From positions 1-64,000 of the forward strand of contig CAJMPJ010000005.1 of NCBI GenBank assembly GCA_905215155.1: a DNA stretch of 64,000 nucleotides, read 5' to 3'. Below, in pieces: positions 44,354 through 52,740 of the stretch. Within the stretch, counting starts at the first letter, position 1; every line of letters starts with the position of its first letter. The notes beneath the pieces are model-generated. The model was not told the origin of the DNA. It saw only the letters and a list, made by a program, of their open reading frames with translations, and ran no database searches. Origin of the DNA: an uncultured bacterium (GTDB taxonomy: Bacteria; Bacillota; Clostridia; Lachnospirales; Lachnospiraceae). The translations under genes and the position numbers were made by a program.

Positions 44354-44379
44354 AGGTTCACCCTCTTTTCTTTCCCGCC

Positions 44380-45078
44380 TTATTGTCCCAGATAGGCTTT
44401 TTTTACCCGCACATCCCGTAACAGATCTCCTGCATTTCCTTCCATGGAAATTTTTCCCGTTTCCATCACATAGGCACGGTTGGAAATGGATAATGCCATT
44501 TTTGCGTTCTGTTCTACCAGAAGAATGGTAATGCCGTTTTTGTTCACTTCCTTTATAATGGAAAAAATTTCTTTGACTAACAGCGGCGACAGTCCCATGG
44601 ATGGCTCATCCATTAAGATCATCTTAGGCTTTGCCATCAGCGCCCGGCCAACGGCAAGCATCTGCTGTTCTCCGCCGGATAAGGTTCCTGCAAGCTGTCT
44701 GCGGCGTTCTTTTAACCGGGAAAACCGGTCATACACCTTAGCCATTGTGGCTGACATATCTTTCTGATCCGTAAATGCTCCCATTTCCAGATTTTCCTCG
44801 ACTGTCATTTGTGGAAAAATATGTCTTCCCTCCGGCACATGGGCAAGTTTTAAACCGATGATCCGGCTGGGTTCGGTTTTTCTTAAATCTGTACCGTCAA
44901 AACGAAGCTCGCCCTCGTCGGCCTTTTTCAGTCCCGATATGGTTCTTAATATGGTAGTCTTACCTGCACCGTTGGCCCCGATAAGAGAAACGATTTCTCC
45001 GTCATTAACCTTTAAGGAAACTCCATGAATGGCTTTGACGGCTCCATAGGAAACCGCCAGATTTTTAACCTCAAGCAT
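44380..45078 (-). CDS. livF: Branched-chain-amino-acid-type ABC transporter ATPase
   Basis: 232 aa. Walker A IGANGAGKTTILR, signature LSGGEQQMLAVGRAL, Walker B PKMILMDEPSMGLSPL and switch His region LLVEQNAKMALSI, all typical of LivF. It overlaps livG by 8 bases. Substrates of Liv systems are amino acids or related compounds; here 5-oxoproline, glutamate or a D-amino acid is plausible from context. Confidence 0.93.
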   Translation of the reverse strand: MLEVKNLAVSYGAVKAIHGVSLKVNDGEIVSLIGANGAGKTTILRTISGLKKADEGELRFDGTDLRKTEPSRIIGLKLAHVPEGRHIFPQMTVEENLEMGAFTDQKDMSATMAKVYDRFSRLKERRRQLAGTLSGGEQQMLAVGRALMAKPKMILMDEPSMGLSPLLVKEIFSIIKEVNKNGITILLVEQNAKMALSISNRAYVMETGKISMEGNAGDLLRDVRVKKAYLGQ

Positions 45079-45874
45079 GTTCCGTAACCTCCTCTTCTTT
45101 TCCCAGATACGCCTCGATCACCTTCTGGTTGTTGGCAATCTCCTCCGGTGTTCCAAAGGCAATGGAGGTGCCAAAATCAAGAACCTTGATCCGTTGGCAG
45201 ATCTTCATGACCAGGCTCATATCGTGTTCAATGAGAAGGACCGATATCTTGAATTCCTTTCGGATATAATTGATGATTTCCAGTAGCTCCTCTGTTTCCG
45301 TGGGATTCATTCCTGCTGCCGGCTCATCCAAAAGAAGAAGCTTCATATCGGTTGCAAGGGCTCTTGCAATCTCTAAGCGGCGCTGTTCCCCATAAGGAAG
45401 ATTCCCGGCTTCCCAGTCTTCTTTTCCGTTTAAATGGACTACTTTTAACAGTTCCTTTGCCTGCCTGGATAACATGGCTTCCTGCTTCCAGTACCTGGGA
45501 GTACGAAATACTGCATGGACAAGGCCATAAGAGAACCTGGAATTCATGGCGGCTTTTACATTGTCGATCACTGACATTTTCTTGAATAACCGAATATTCT
45601 GGAATGTTCTTGCAATTCCCGCCTCTACGATCTGATACGTGTTTTTTCCGTTCATGCGCTGCCCGTTTAAATAAAAGGAGCCTTCGGTGGGCTTATAAAC
45701 TCCGGTGATCAAGTTAAATACCGTGGTTTTCCCTGCCCCGTTAGGCCCGATCAAGCCTACCAGCTCCGATTGGCCGATTTCTAAGTCAAATCCGTCCACG
45801 GCCTTTAACCCCCCAAACTGGATTCCCAAATTCTGAGCCATTAAGACGGGAGTTTCTTTTCCCTGATCTGTCAT
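45071..45874 (-). CDS. livG: Branched-chain-amino-acid-type ABC transporter ATPase
   Basis: 267 aa from the ATG at 45874 (GGAGGT, 8 bases). An in-frame GTG at 45880 overlaps the livM stop. Walker A IGPNGAGKTTVFN, the LivG-typical AGIARTFQNIRLF, NLPYGEQRRLEIARAL and LLLLDEPAAGMNPTE. It pairs with LivF on the cytoplasmic face. Confidence 0.93.
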   Translation of the reverse strand: MTDQGKETPVLMAQNLGIQFGGLKAVDGFDLEIGQSELVGLIGPNGAGKTTVFNLITGVYKPTEGSFYLNGQRMNGKNTYQIVEAGIARTFQNIRLFKKMSVIDNVKAAMNSRFSYGLVHAVFRTPRYWKQEAMLSRQAKELLKVVHLNGKEDWEAGNLPYGEQRRLEIARALATDMKLLLLDEPAAGMNPTETEELLEIINYIRKEFKISVLLIEHDMSLVMKICQRIKVLDFGTSIAFGTPEEIANNQKVIEAYLGKEEEVTEHA

Positions 45875-45876
45875 TG

Positions 45877-46896
45877 TCACGCACCTCCATTCGCTTTTAC
45901 TTTTTCCGGCTTCTTATCTTTGTCCTTGATTTTAAGCAGTCGCTTTAACAGACGCGTCAGGGAAAATTCCCAGGTTCCAAAGATGCCGCCAGGCTTAAAA
46001 ATCATGACCAGCAATAAAATCACGGAATAAGCGAGCATCCGATACAGGGAAAACTGGCGGGTCATTTCCGGCAGAGAGGATAAAAAGGCTGCTCCGATCA
46101 TAGATCCGGTAAAAGAACCGGTTCCGCCAATGATGACCTCTGAGAGCAGCTCTGCGGAATACATAAAGTTGAAATTGGTAGGAATCATGGCGGTCATGTA
46201 ATGAGCATAGATCCCTCCTCCTACCCCTGCAAAAAAGGCAGCTGCCGTAAAGGTCAGCACCTTATAGTAGGTCACATTGATCCCAGAAGCGGAGGCTGCT
46301 ATATAATCCTCCCGAATGGCTTTGACGGTCCTCCCGAACCGGCTTCGTACATACAGGTACATCATGCCAACACAGGCAGCCATAATCCAGTAGCACCAGT
46401 AAAAATCAGACAGTTTTAAGATGCCGCTCATGGTCTTTCCCCCTCCGGTAATGGTAAAATTGCAGAAGCAGACCCGGATGATTTCCGCAAATGCCACCGT
46501 AACGATGGCAAGATAATCCCCTCTCAACCGGAGAGCCGGGATACCCACCAGGATTCCCGCAGCTCCGGCGGCAGCCCCTCCTGCCAGAAGTGCCGTCAAA
46601 AACAATACCAGATCCGGCAGCCCCTTTCCCGTAAGAGCACTTGATACGATGGCGGACGTATAGGCGCCTACCGATACAAAACCTGCATGGCCCAGGGAAA
46701 ATTCCCCCATACAGCCTACCACCAGATTTAAGGAAGCTACCATTATAATGGTATAACAGGCAGTCGTGCAGATTCCCTTGATATACTCGGTGGATGCTCC
46801 AAATACCCCGGACTCAAAAAGAAAGACAAACAGGAGAAAAACAAAGAGCACACCGGCAAAATTAAGGATATAAGAGCTTTTATACTGTTTTTCCAT
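45877..46896 (-). CDS. livM: Branched-chain-amino-acid-type ABC permease
   Basis: 339 aa from the ATG at 46896 (GGAGG, 6 bases); the upstream in-frame start lies inside livH. About nine membrane segments, with GCMGEFSLGHAGFVSVGAY and the EAA-like loop FGRTVKAIREDYIAASASGIN, typical of LivM. The C-terminal Lys-rich tail is short. Confidence 0.92.
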   Translation of the reverse strand: MEKQYKSSYILNFAGVLFVFLLFVFLFESGVFGASTEYIKGICTTACYTIIMVASLNLVVGCMGEFSLGHAGFVSVGAYTSAIVSSALTGKGLPDLVLFLTALLAGGAAAGAAGILVGIPALRLRGDYLAIVTVAFAEIIRVCFCNFTITGGGKTMSGILKLSDFYWCYWIMAACVGMMYLYVRSRFGRTVKAIREDYIAASASGINVTYYKVLTFTAAAFFAGVGGGIYAHYMTAMIPTNFNFMYSAELLSEVIIGGTGSFTGSMIGAAFLSSLPEMTRQFSLYRMLAYSVILLLVMIFKPGGIFGTWEFSLTRLLKRLLKIKDKDKKPEKVKANGGA

Positions 46897-46909
46897 GATC
46901 CGCCTCCCT

Positions 46910-47800
46910 CTAAACCTTCTCGCCCACATTCTTCCCCAGAATGCCGGACGGTTTTACCAACAGGATGATAATCAAAATCGCATAAGTGATGGCTTCATAC
47001 CATCCGGGAGCAAACAGCTTGACAAAAATTTCAATAAGCCCTACTATAATCCCCCCAAGCATGGCTCCCGGAATGATTCCGATCCCGCCCAGTACTGCAG
47101 CAATAAATGCCTTTAGTCCCATCATGGAACCCATATCATTGGTGACCCGTGGATATTTGGTGCAGTACATAAGGGCCGCCACTGCCGCCAGAGCAGAACC
47201 AATGGCAAAGGTTACGGTGATGACCTTGTTGACATTAATTCCTGCCAGCAGGGAAGCATCCCGGTCCTGGGGAACCGCACGCATAGCCTTTCCCATTCTG
47301 GTATTTTTAATAAAGAGCTGAAGACCCGCCATCATGGCCACACCGATCAAAATAGTCAGTAGGACATTGAGGGGAAGGGCTGCCCCGAATGCATGGATGG
47401 TGGGAAGGTCGAAAATCTTCTGGATATTCTGAGGTTTCGCCCCAAAAAGCACCATAGCCAGATTTTCTAAAAACAGACTCATGGCAAGCGCTGTGATAAG
47501 GGCGGACATAGAGCCGGCTTTCCGCACAGGTTTGTATGCCACCACTTCCACCACCACACCAACTGCGGCACATACCATAATTGCCAGAATGACGGATAAC
47601 CAGGCCGGCATTCCTGCATGCGCCATTAAGGGGATGGTATAAAATAAAGTGTAGGACCCGATCATGATGAAATCTCCATGTGCAAAATTGATCATGCGGA
47701 TAATTCCATAAACCATGGTATAACCCAGAGCGATGAGCGCATAGATGGCCCCCTGGTTCAGCCCGTTAATCACACTTTGTAGGAATAATGAAAATGTCAT
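46910..47800 (-). CDS. livH: Branched-chain-amino-acid-type ABC permease
   Basis: 296 aa, about eight membrane segments: NGLNQGAIYALIALGYTMVY, GIIRMINFAHGDFIMIG and the loop GKAMRAVPQDRDASLLAGIN, all LivH-typical. GAAGGG precedes the ATG. It stops 13 bases before the livM start. Confidence 0.93.
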   Translation of the reverse strand: MTFSLFLQSVINGLNQGAIYALIALGYTMVYGIIRMINFAHGDFIMIGSYTLFYTIPLMAHAGMPAWLSVILAIMVCAAVGVVVEVVAYKPVRKAGSMSALITALAMSLFLENLAMVLFGAKPQNIQKIFDLPTIHAFGAALPLNVLLTILIGVAMMAGLQLFIKNTRMGKAMRAVPQDRDASLLAGINVNKVITVTFAIGSALAAVAALMYCTKYPRVTNDMGSMMGLKAFIAAVLGGIGIIPGAMLGGIIVGLIEIFVKLFAPGWYEAITYAILIIILLVKPSGILGKNVGEKV

Positions 47801-47834
47801 AGGCAGTTTCCCTTCTATCCTGTTTTTTACTCTG

Positions 47835-49052
47835 TCATTTCTTAGTCCCTTCCGGCGACAGGGTCATCAGCCATTTCACCTTGCCTCCTTCATAGGTATT
47901 GATGGCTACGGATTTCTCCGGATCACCGTTTGCATCAAGCGTAAAGGTTCCGCCCACTCCGGTAAAGGTCATCCCGGTCATTCCTTTCACCAAAGAGGCC
48001 GTATCAGCAGCTCCCCCGTTTTTCGCTGCCTCCACAAGCATGTAGATGGCATCATAATAAAGGGCCGCGCAGGCATTTAAGCTTTCCGTTCCGTATTTTC
48101 CGGTGTATTTGGAAACAAAGTTGGAAACGGCGGGAGCCGTATCCTCGGAGGAATAGTGATTGGTAAAATAGCAGTTCTCGAATTGATCCTCAAAGCCTTT
48201 TGTCTCCGCTCCATCCCATCCGTCACCTCCCATGATGGCGCCGTCAAAGCCGGAATCCCTTGCCGCACTCACCAAAAGGGGAACAGTATCGAGAAATGCA
48301 GGATAAAACAGAAAATCTGCTCCCTTTGCCACCACCTGGGAAGTCTGGGAAGAAAAGTCCGTATCTTTTGTGGTACATTCTCCGGTATAGACAATCTCGA
48401 TTCCATTGGCTTGTGCATGTTCCAGGAAGGCATCTTTTAAGCCATTGGAATAATCATCATCCTTGGCATAAATAATGGCTGCCTTTTTCCATCCCTTTTC
48501 CTTTGCGAACTGGGCCGCCATCTTCCCCTGATAAGGGTCGATGAAGCAGTCACGGAAAATAGTGGGACCTTTCAATGTTATATCTTTATTGGTCGCCCCT
48601 GTGGTAAGTAAAAGCATGTTGTCCTTTGATGCCTGTTCTGCAATGGGAAGGGTGACTGAGGAAAAAAAACAGCCAACGACGGCATCCGGATTTTCTTTTT
48701 GCAGGCTGTTGTAGGCATTGATTGCCTGTTTGGCATCGCTGGCATCATCCACAACTTTTCCGCCGTTGACGATCTCCACCTTGTACTGCGAATCACTGGC
48801 ATTGATTTCTTCTGCCGCCATGGAAATGGCATTTTGTGCCCCTTCCCCGTAAATAGCAGAACCGCCCGTCAGCGAGCAGATCACTCCGATTTTAATGGTC
48901 TTTCGATCTCCCTGTGCGGTGTTACCGGCTGCGGCTGTTGTATCCGCAGCGCCGCCCCATGCAGCACTTTGCTGGGCCGATGAGCCACAGCCGGCAAGAA
49001 GACCGGCGGACATTGCCGCTGTCAGGACAAGAAAAAATAATCTTTTTGTCAT
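47835..49052 (-). CDS. Branched-chain-amino-acid-type substrate-binding lipoprotein
   Basis: 405 aa from the ATG at 49052 (GGAGGAATTGACT ahead). Lipobox SAGLLAGC, then the Peripla_BP_6 domain: IKIGVICSLTGGSAIYGEGA, QNAISMAAEEIN, AVVGCFFSSVTLPIAEQA, GGDGWDGAETKGFE and the C-terminal half. An open in-frame extension runs 109 codons upstream, through the attenuator in the leader, but the signal peptide fixes the start here. First gene of the transporter/5-oxoprolinase run and probably its specificity subunit. Confidence 0.93.
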   Translation of the reverse strand: MTKRLFFLVLTAAMSAGLLAGCGSSAQQSAAWGGAADTTAAAGNTAQGDRKTIKIGVICSLTGGSAIYGEGAQNAISMAAEEINASDSQYKVEIVNGGKVVDDASDAKQAINAYNSLQKENPDAVVGCFFSSVTLPIAEQASKDNMLLLTTGATNKDITLKGPTIFRDCFIDPYQGKMAAQFAKEKGWKKAAIIYAKDDDYSNGLKDAFLEHAQANGIEIVYTGECTTKDTDFSSQTSQVVAKGADFLFYPAFLDTVPLLVSAARDSGFDGAIMGGDGWDGAETKGFEDQFENCYFTNHYSSEDTAPAVSNFVSKYTGKYGTESLNACAALYYDAIYMLVEAAKNGGAADTASLVKGMTGMTFTGVGGTFTLDANGDPEKSVAINTYEGGKVKWLMTLSPEGTKK

Positions 49053-49100
49053 AGTCAATTCCTCCTCATGGTTTTTTGCCATAAAATGTGTTTGGAACAT

Positions 49101-49142
49101 AAAAAAGGAGACTTTCCCATCATAATACTGGGGAAAACCTCC
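49101..49142 (-). terminator. Attenuator terminator in the leader of the Liv-type operon
   Basis: On the minus strand GGAGGTTTTCCC pairs with GGGAAAGTCTCC (12 bp with two G-U pairs, 12-base loop), followed by TTTTTT. It lies 49 bases before the first gene, not after a gene, so it should regulate the operon by read-through. Confidence 0.8.
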
Positions 49143-49162
49143 TCGTTCTCCATTTAAACCCG

Positions 49163-49227
49163 GTCTCTGCTCAAAATCCGGCTCTGATAAGCAAAAAAGC
49201 CGCAGCTGCACCTCCTGCAGTTGAGAC
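49163..49227 (-). ncRNA. Structured leader element, possible aptamer of unknown ligand
   Basis: Minus strand: closing helix GTCTC/GAGAC (49223-49227 with 49163-49167) encloses two hairpins, CTGCA-GGAGG-TGCAG (49206-49220) and CGGCT/AGCCG (49179-49202), making a three-way junction directly upstream of the attenuator. A TATAAT lies at 49278-49283 as the likely -10. It matches no riboswitch class I can name and lacks the T-box TGGNACCGCG. Confidence 0.45.
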
Positions 49228-49358
49228 TCCTTTGTTCTCTTATTCATACCGATGATTCTTTCACCTATTTTCCTATAATTATAAGGTATGCGAAAAGGCT
49301 TTGTTTCAGAACCACCGGATACGGTTCTCCTTTTTTTAGAAAGTTTTTTCGTGTCTGC

Positions 49359-49387
49359 TTGAAAAATATATCTTCCCATGCTATACT
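49359..49387 (+). promoter_or_regulatory. Promoter of the fluoride-responsive gene
   Basis: -35 TTGAAA (49359-49364), 17-base spacer, -10 TATACT (49382-49387), just ahead of the fluoride riboswitch. Confidence 0.8.
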
Positions 49388-49394
49388 GACCAAC

Positions 49395-49455
49395 AGGGAA
49401 TGAAGTTCTCCCATGGCTGTTGCCTAAACTGCTTTTACGCTGATGACTTCTGCTT
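49395..49455 (+). ncRNA. Fluoride riboswitch (crcB motif)
   Basis: Conserved blocks in order: AGGGAATGAAGTTCTCCC (first stem, usually GGNGATGGAGTTCGCC), TGCCTAAACTGC and GCTGATGACTTCTGC. These match the crcB RNA consensus, including the pseudoknot partner segments. It sits between a promoter and a CLC-F type antiporter, the commonest partner of this switch. Confidence 0.92.
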
Positions 49456-49479
49456 TGTGCAGGAATTATCAGCTTTTTT
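49439..49479 (+). terminator. Fluoride-riboswitch terminator
   Basis: GCTGATGACTTCTGC pairs with GCAGGAATTATCAGC and is followed by TTTTTT. The 5' arm is the 3' conserved segment of the aptamer, so fluoride binding should prevent the hairpin and switch the gene on. Confidence 0.8.
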
Positions 49480-49496
49480 ACTTTGGAGGTATTTTA

Positions 49497-50696
49497 ATGA
49501 AAAAAATAATTTTATCCTACCGTGATATCATTCTTCTTTGTCTGATCACGGTCCCAATCGGTATTGCTGCGGGACTCATTGATACGTTGTTTGGCCGGAC
49601 GCTCCTCCTCCTTACGGATATCCGGGCAAGCCATCCGTTCTGGTTCCTTCCTTTTCTCCCACTCATCGGTGTCTTTCTAATCTGGTGTTTTCAGAAATTC
49701 GGGGGCAGAAGCAGTAAGGGCATGGCTTTGATTTTTGAAACCGGTCATGGAATCAATCCTGATATTCCCCTGCGCCTCATCCCATTTTCTATCGGAAGCA
49801 CCTGGCTCACCCATTTGTTCGGCGGAAGTGCCGGACGAGAAGGCGTTGCCATTCAAATAGGCGGAACCATTGGCCACTGGTTCGGCAGGCGGCTTCCCAT
49901 AAAGGACAGCGGAAAGATCCTGCTGATTGCAGGAATGGCAGCCGGATTTTCCGGCTTATTCAGAACTCCCATTGCTGCTGCATTCTTTGCCCTGGAAGTG
50001 CTTACGGTGGGCATTTTGGAACAAAAGGCACTTTTGCCGGCACTGACGGCTTCCTTTACCGCCAGCTATGTTTCCGGCTTACTGGGACTTGAAAAATTTT
50101 CTTTTTTGCTGACGGAGCAACGTTTTTTTTCCTGGGAATTGGTGCCCAGGCTATTGCTGATGGGCGTTTTGTTTGGAATTACCGGAGGACTGTTTTCTCT
50201 GTCTCTTCATAAAACCAAACAGCTTCTTGCCAAATGGATCACCGATCCTATGTTGCGGATTTTTATCCTTGGAATCGTCATAAGTATATTTTCCCTCCTA
50301 TGTTGGAAGGGACGTTATTCCGGGCTTGGAACCAATTTGATCTCCATGAGTTTTGAACAAGGTATTTTTCCTTGGGATTTTGCCTTTAAACTGGTATTTA
50401 CCGTACTGACCTTGTCCGCAGGATTCCAGGGAGGGGAAGTCACTCCCCTGTTCTCCATCGGTGCATCCTTAGGCGTGGTTCTCGGCTCACTGCTGGGACT
50501 TCCTACGGTATTTACGGCTGCACTTGGTTATGCCGCAGTCTTTGGAAGCGCCACAAATACATTGATTGCTCCCATGCTTATGGGTGCGGAGATTTTTGGC
50601 TTCCAGTATTTTCCTTTCTTTGCAGTGGTGTGTTCGCCGTCCTATGTATGCAACTGCAATTTTTCCATTTATCCGCTCCAAAAGCGAAGAGACTGA
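49497..50696 (+). CDS. CLC-F type fluoride/proton antiporter
   Basis: 399 aa from the ATG at 49497 (GGAGGT, 7 bases); an in-frame ATG 54 bases earlier lies inside the riboswitch terminator. About ten membrane segments. CLC motifs: HLFGGSAGREGVAIQIGG in place of the chloride-type GSGIP/GREGP set, and GGEVTPLFSIGASLG late in the protein, as in the CLC-F branch. It would expel F- in exchange for H+. The fluoride riboswitch in its leader supports fluoride rather than chloride as the substrate. Confidence 0.9.
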   Translation: MKKIILSYRDIILLCLITVPIGIAAGLIDTLFGRTLLLLTDIRASHPFWFLPFLPLIGVFLIWCFQKFGGRSSKGMALIFETGHGINPDIPLRLIPFSIGSTWLTHLFGGSAGREGVAIQIGGTIGHWFGRRLPIKDSGKILLIAGMAAGFSGLFRTPIAAAFFALEVLTVGILEQKALLPALTASFTASYVSGLLGLEKFSFLLTEQRFFSWELVPRLLLMGVLFGITGGLFSLSLHKTKQLLAKWITDPMLRIFILGIVISIFSLLCWKGRYSGLGTNLISMSFEQGIFPWDFAFKLVFTVLTLSAGFQGGEVTPLFSIGASLGVVLGSLLGLPTVFTAALGYAAVFGSATNTLIAPMLMGAEIFGFQYFPFFAVVCSPSYVCNCNFSIYPLQKRRD

Positions 50697-50721
50697 AAAA
50701 TGAATCCTTCTTTCAAACAAA

Positions 50722-50775
50722 AGGCATCCTTTAAGCAAATCTTACGGTCTGCTTCCGGATGCCTGCTATGCTTTT
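50722..50775 (+). terminator. Possible terminator after the CLC-F gene
   Basis: AGGCATCC and GGATGCCT pair across a 27-base loop holding a minor GCA/TGC stem; a CTTTTTATT run follows 8 bases later. Weak but the only candidate before the convergent ABC-F gene. Confidence 0.4.
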
Positions 50776-50824
50776 TATTGATTACTTTATAGTGATGGAT
50801 AAAATTCATGTCATAAGCTAAAGA

Positions 50825-52564
50825 TTATAGTAACTTTATCAGCCGTTCCAGTTCTTCGGATAACCCTTTTGCCAATTCAAAATCATTCTTCTTTAACGCG
50901 GATTCTATCTTTGTTTCCACTGATTTTTTCTTGTCCTGAATCTCAACGTAATCTTTATTAAAATGACTGGCATAGATCATCTTCCTGAATTTTCTTATGC
51001 TTATTTTCCGGATGTTCTTATCTTCAACCATCAACACATAATCCGCACAGTTTGCTATGGTATTAAAATCATGGGACACCATGAAAACAGCACCCTTATA
51101 GTTGTCTATGGCCTCTTCCAAAGCGAGCTGAGAATAGGTGTCCAAGTGGCTGGTCGGCTCATCAAGAAGCAGAAGGTTGGCTTTGGTGACAGATACCTTG
51201 GCTAATTGAAGCAGGTTTTTCTCTCCTCCGGAAAGATTGCCAATTTTCTGGGTGAGGACTTCTTCACCGAAACCATACTTTGCAATATGCGCCTTAATTT
51301 CATCATAGGTGTTAAACCCAATTTCAAAGAATTCGTCCTGAACCGTATGATCTTCGCCCAGCATTTCCCCCTGGATCTGTGACAAAAAAGCCATTTTAAC
51401 CTGGTCTCCCACCTGGATGGACTGGGTTTTGTTTTTATAAATGTCCCGGAGCAGCGTGGTTTTCCCTGTACCATTGGGACCAATTAAGGCAACTTTATCC
51501 GTTGATTTCATCTCAAAGCTCACATGTTCCAAAAGGACCTCCTCAAACGCCGCAGAGTAATCATGGACCTTTAATACCGTGGTCTCTTCGGATTCCGGCA
51601 GATCAGGCAGGACGATTTCCGGCTGCCGGATCTCCACAAATGGGGCCTTAATTCTGCGGGCTTCCAGTCTTTCCAAAACTTTTTCTCTGGCGTGCAGGGA
51701 TTTCCCTCTGGACGCTTCCGTATGAAAGGTGGCTGCAAGTCTTAATTTATTGATAATGGCTTTATTTCTTTCGATTTCTGCCGTATCCGCCGCAGCAAGT
51801 TCCTGCAATTCAATCTTTGTCTGGAGCAATGACAGCTTATAATCCATAAATCTTCCGTCAAACTCCTGCAGTTCTTTATTTTCCAAATGGAGGATCTTAT
51901 CAAAGCAATGGTCCAGCAAATATCGGTTATGAGTGATAATTAACAGGGTCCCTTTGTGGGAATTGATCAGATTTTTTAAGGAATTGATATTTTCAAAATC
52001 TAAAAATGCATCCGGTTCATCCATGATGATGAGATGAGGATTGGAAAGCATTACCTTAATGACCTGAATCAGCTTGAATTCTCCTCCGCTTAAGCTGGAG
52101 ACCATGGCTGTTTCATGTTTGCTCAAATCCGCCAGATTCAGTTTTTTGTTGATGTTATTTTCATAATCATCACCGCCCATAGCGTCGAATGCATCCAATG
52201 CTGCCTGGTATTTTACAAGCAGCGTTTCTATATCCTCAGAGGTTTCCATTTCCGTACAGATGGCAGTTATCTCATTTTGAAGCCTGATGAACTCTTCTGC
52301 CATGTAATCAAAGACCGTAATTTCCCTGGTTTTGTCCAGCTGGGAAAACTGGCTCACATATCCGATCCTGTAATCCGGGTCAATCTCCAGGGTACCATCG
52401 AACATATAGCGGTCCGGCTCCATAATCATATCCGTCAAGGTGGTCTTTCCGCTGCCGCTTGTGCCTATAAACGCACAATGCTGCCCCTCTTCCAGGGTAA
52501 ATGAAATATTTTTATACAGTTCCTTCTCCGGAAAGGAAAAAGAAAGGTTGTCTGCCTTTATCAT
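50825..52564 (-). CDS. ABC-F family ATPase
   Basis: 579 aa from the ATG at 52564 (GGAG 6-7 bases ahead). Two ABC domains with no membrane part: Walker A GTSGSGKTT (about 33) and GPNGTGKTT (about 345), signatures LSGGEFKLIQ and LSGGEKNLLQ, Walker B LIIMDEPDAFLD and LLLLDEPTSHLD. The linker between domains (about 240-300) is helical and rich in Lys/Glu. ABC-F proteins act on the ribosome; some give antibiotic protection (Lsa, Msr, Vga). The leader peptide and attenuator upstream favour an antibiotic-induced role, but the subgroup cannot be set from sequence by eye. Confidence 0.9.
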   Translation of the reverse strand: MIKADNLSFSFPEKELYKNISFTLEEGQHCAFIGTSGSGKTTLTDMIMEPDRYMFDGTLEIDPDYRIGYVSQFSQLDKTREITVFDYMAEEFIRLQNEITAICTEMETSEDIETLLVKYQAALDAFDAMGGDDYENNINKKLNLADLSKHETAMVSSLSGGEFKLIQVIKVMLSNPHLIIMDEPDAFLDFENINSLKNLINSHKGTLLIITHNRYLLDHCFDKILHLENKELQEFDGRFMDYKLSLLQTKIELQELAAADTAEIERNKAIINKLRLAATFHTEASRGKSLHAREKVLERLEARRIKAPFVEIRQPEIVLPDLPESEETTVLKVHDYSAAFEEVLLEHVSFEMKSTDKVALIGPNGTGKTTLLRDIYKNKTQSIQVGDQVKMAFLSQIQGEMLGEDHTVQDEFFEIGFNTYDEIKAHIAKYGFGEEVLTQKIGNLSGGEKNLLQLAKVSVTKANLLLLDEPTSHLDTYSQLALEEAIDNYKGAVFMVSHDFNTIANCADYVLMVEDKNIRKISIRKFRKMIYASHFNKDYVEIQDKKKSVETKIESALKKNDFELAKGLSEELERLIKLL

Positions 52565-52572
52565 ATCTACTC

Positions 52573-52638
52573 CTATCCGTGTGCTCCGCACACTTTAGTC
52601 AAAATAAAGAGCCTATTGTAATAAGCTCTTTCTACCAT
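52573..52638 (-). CDS. Putative leader peptide of the ABC-F gene
   Basis: 21 codons: MVERAYYNRLFILTKVCGAHG, ending in TAG 8 bases before the ABC-F start. A weak TAGGA lies upstream of the ATG. The attenuator stem lies within this ORF, so ribosome position on it could change read-through. The GTGTGC/GCACAC hairpin at 52579-52593 covers its last codons, close to the ABC-F ribosome site. Confidence 0.5.
   Translation of the reverse strand: MVERAYYNRLFILTKVCGAHG
52600..52629 (-). terminator. Attenuator in the ABC-F leader
   Basis: Minus-strand AGAGCTTATT pairs with AATAGGCTCT (10 bp, one G-U, short loop) followed by TTATTTT. It is located between promoter and gene, inside the leader ORF. Confidence 0.65.
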
Positions 52639-52707
52639 GATCCTATTAATCGTAATTTTATAATAGACACTCTATAATATAGACTATTTTTCTTAATCAA
52701 CCTTCGT

Positions 52708-52736
52708 AGCATATCATTTTTTTCGATTTATTTCAA
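52708..52736 (-). promoter_or_regulatory. Promoter of the ABC-F gene
   Basis: Minus strand -35 TTGAAA (52731-52736), 17-base spacer, -10 TATGCT (52708-52713). It gives a leader of about 135 bases. Confidence 0.6.
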
Positions 52737-52740
52737 CTAT

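Noticed and set aside
49143..49260. T-box leader ahead of the Liv-type operon
   Set aside because: The conserved T-box sequence (TGGNACCGCG region) is absent, and the fold seen is a three-way junction.
49053..49379. Long N-terminal extension of the Liv-type binding protein
   Set aside because: It runs through the attenuator and leader hairpins; the lipoprotein signal peptide and ribosome site fix the start at 49052.
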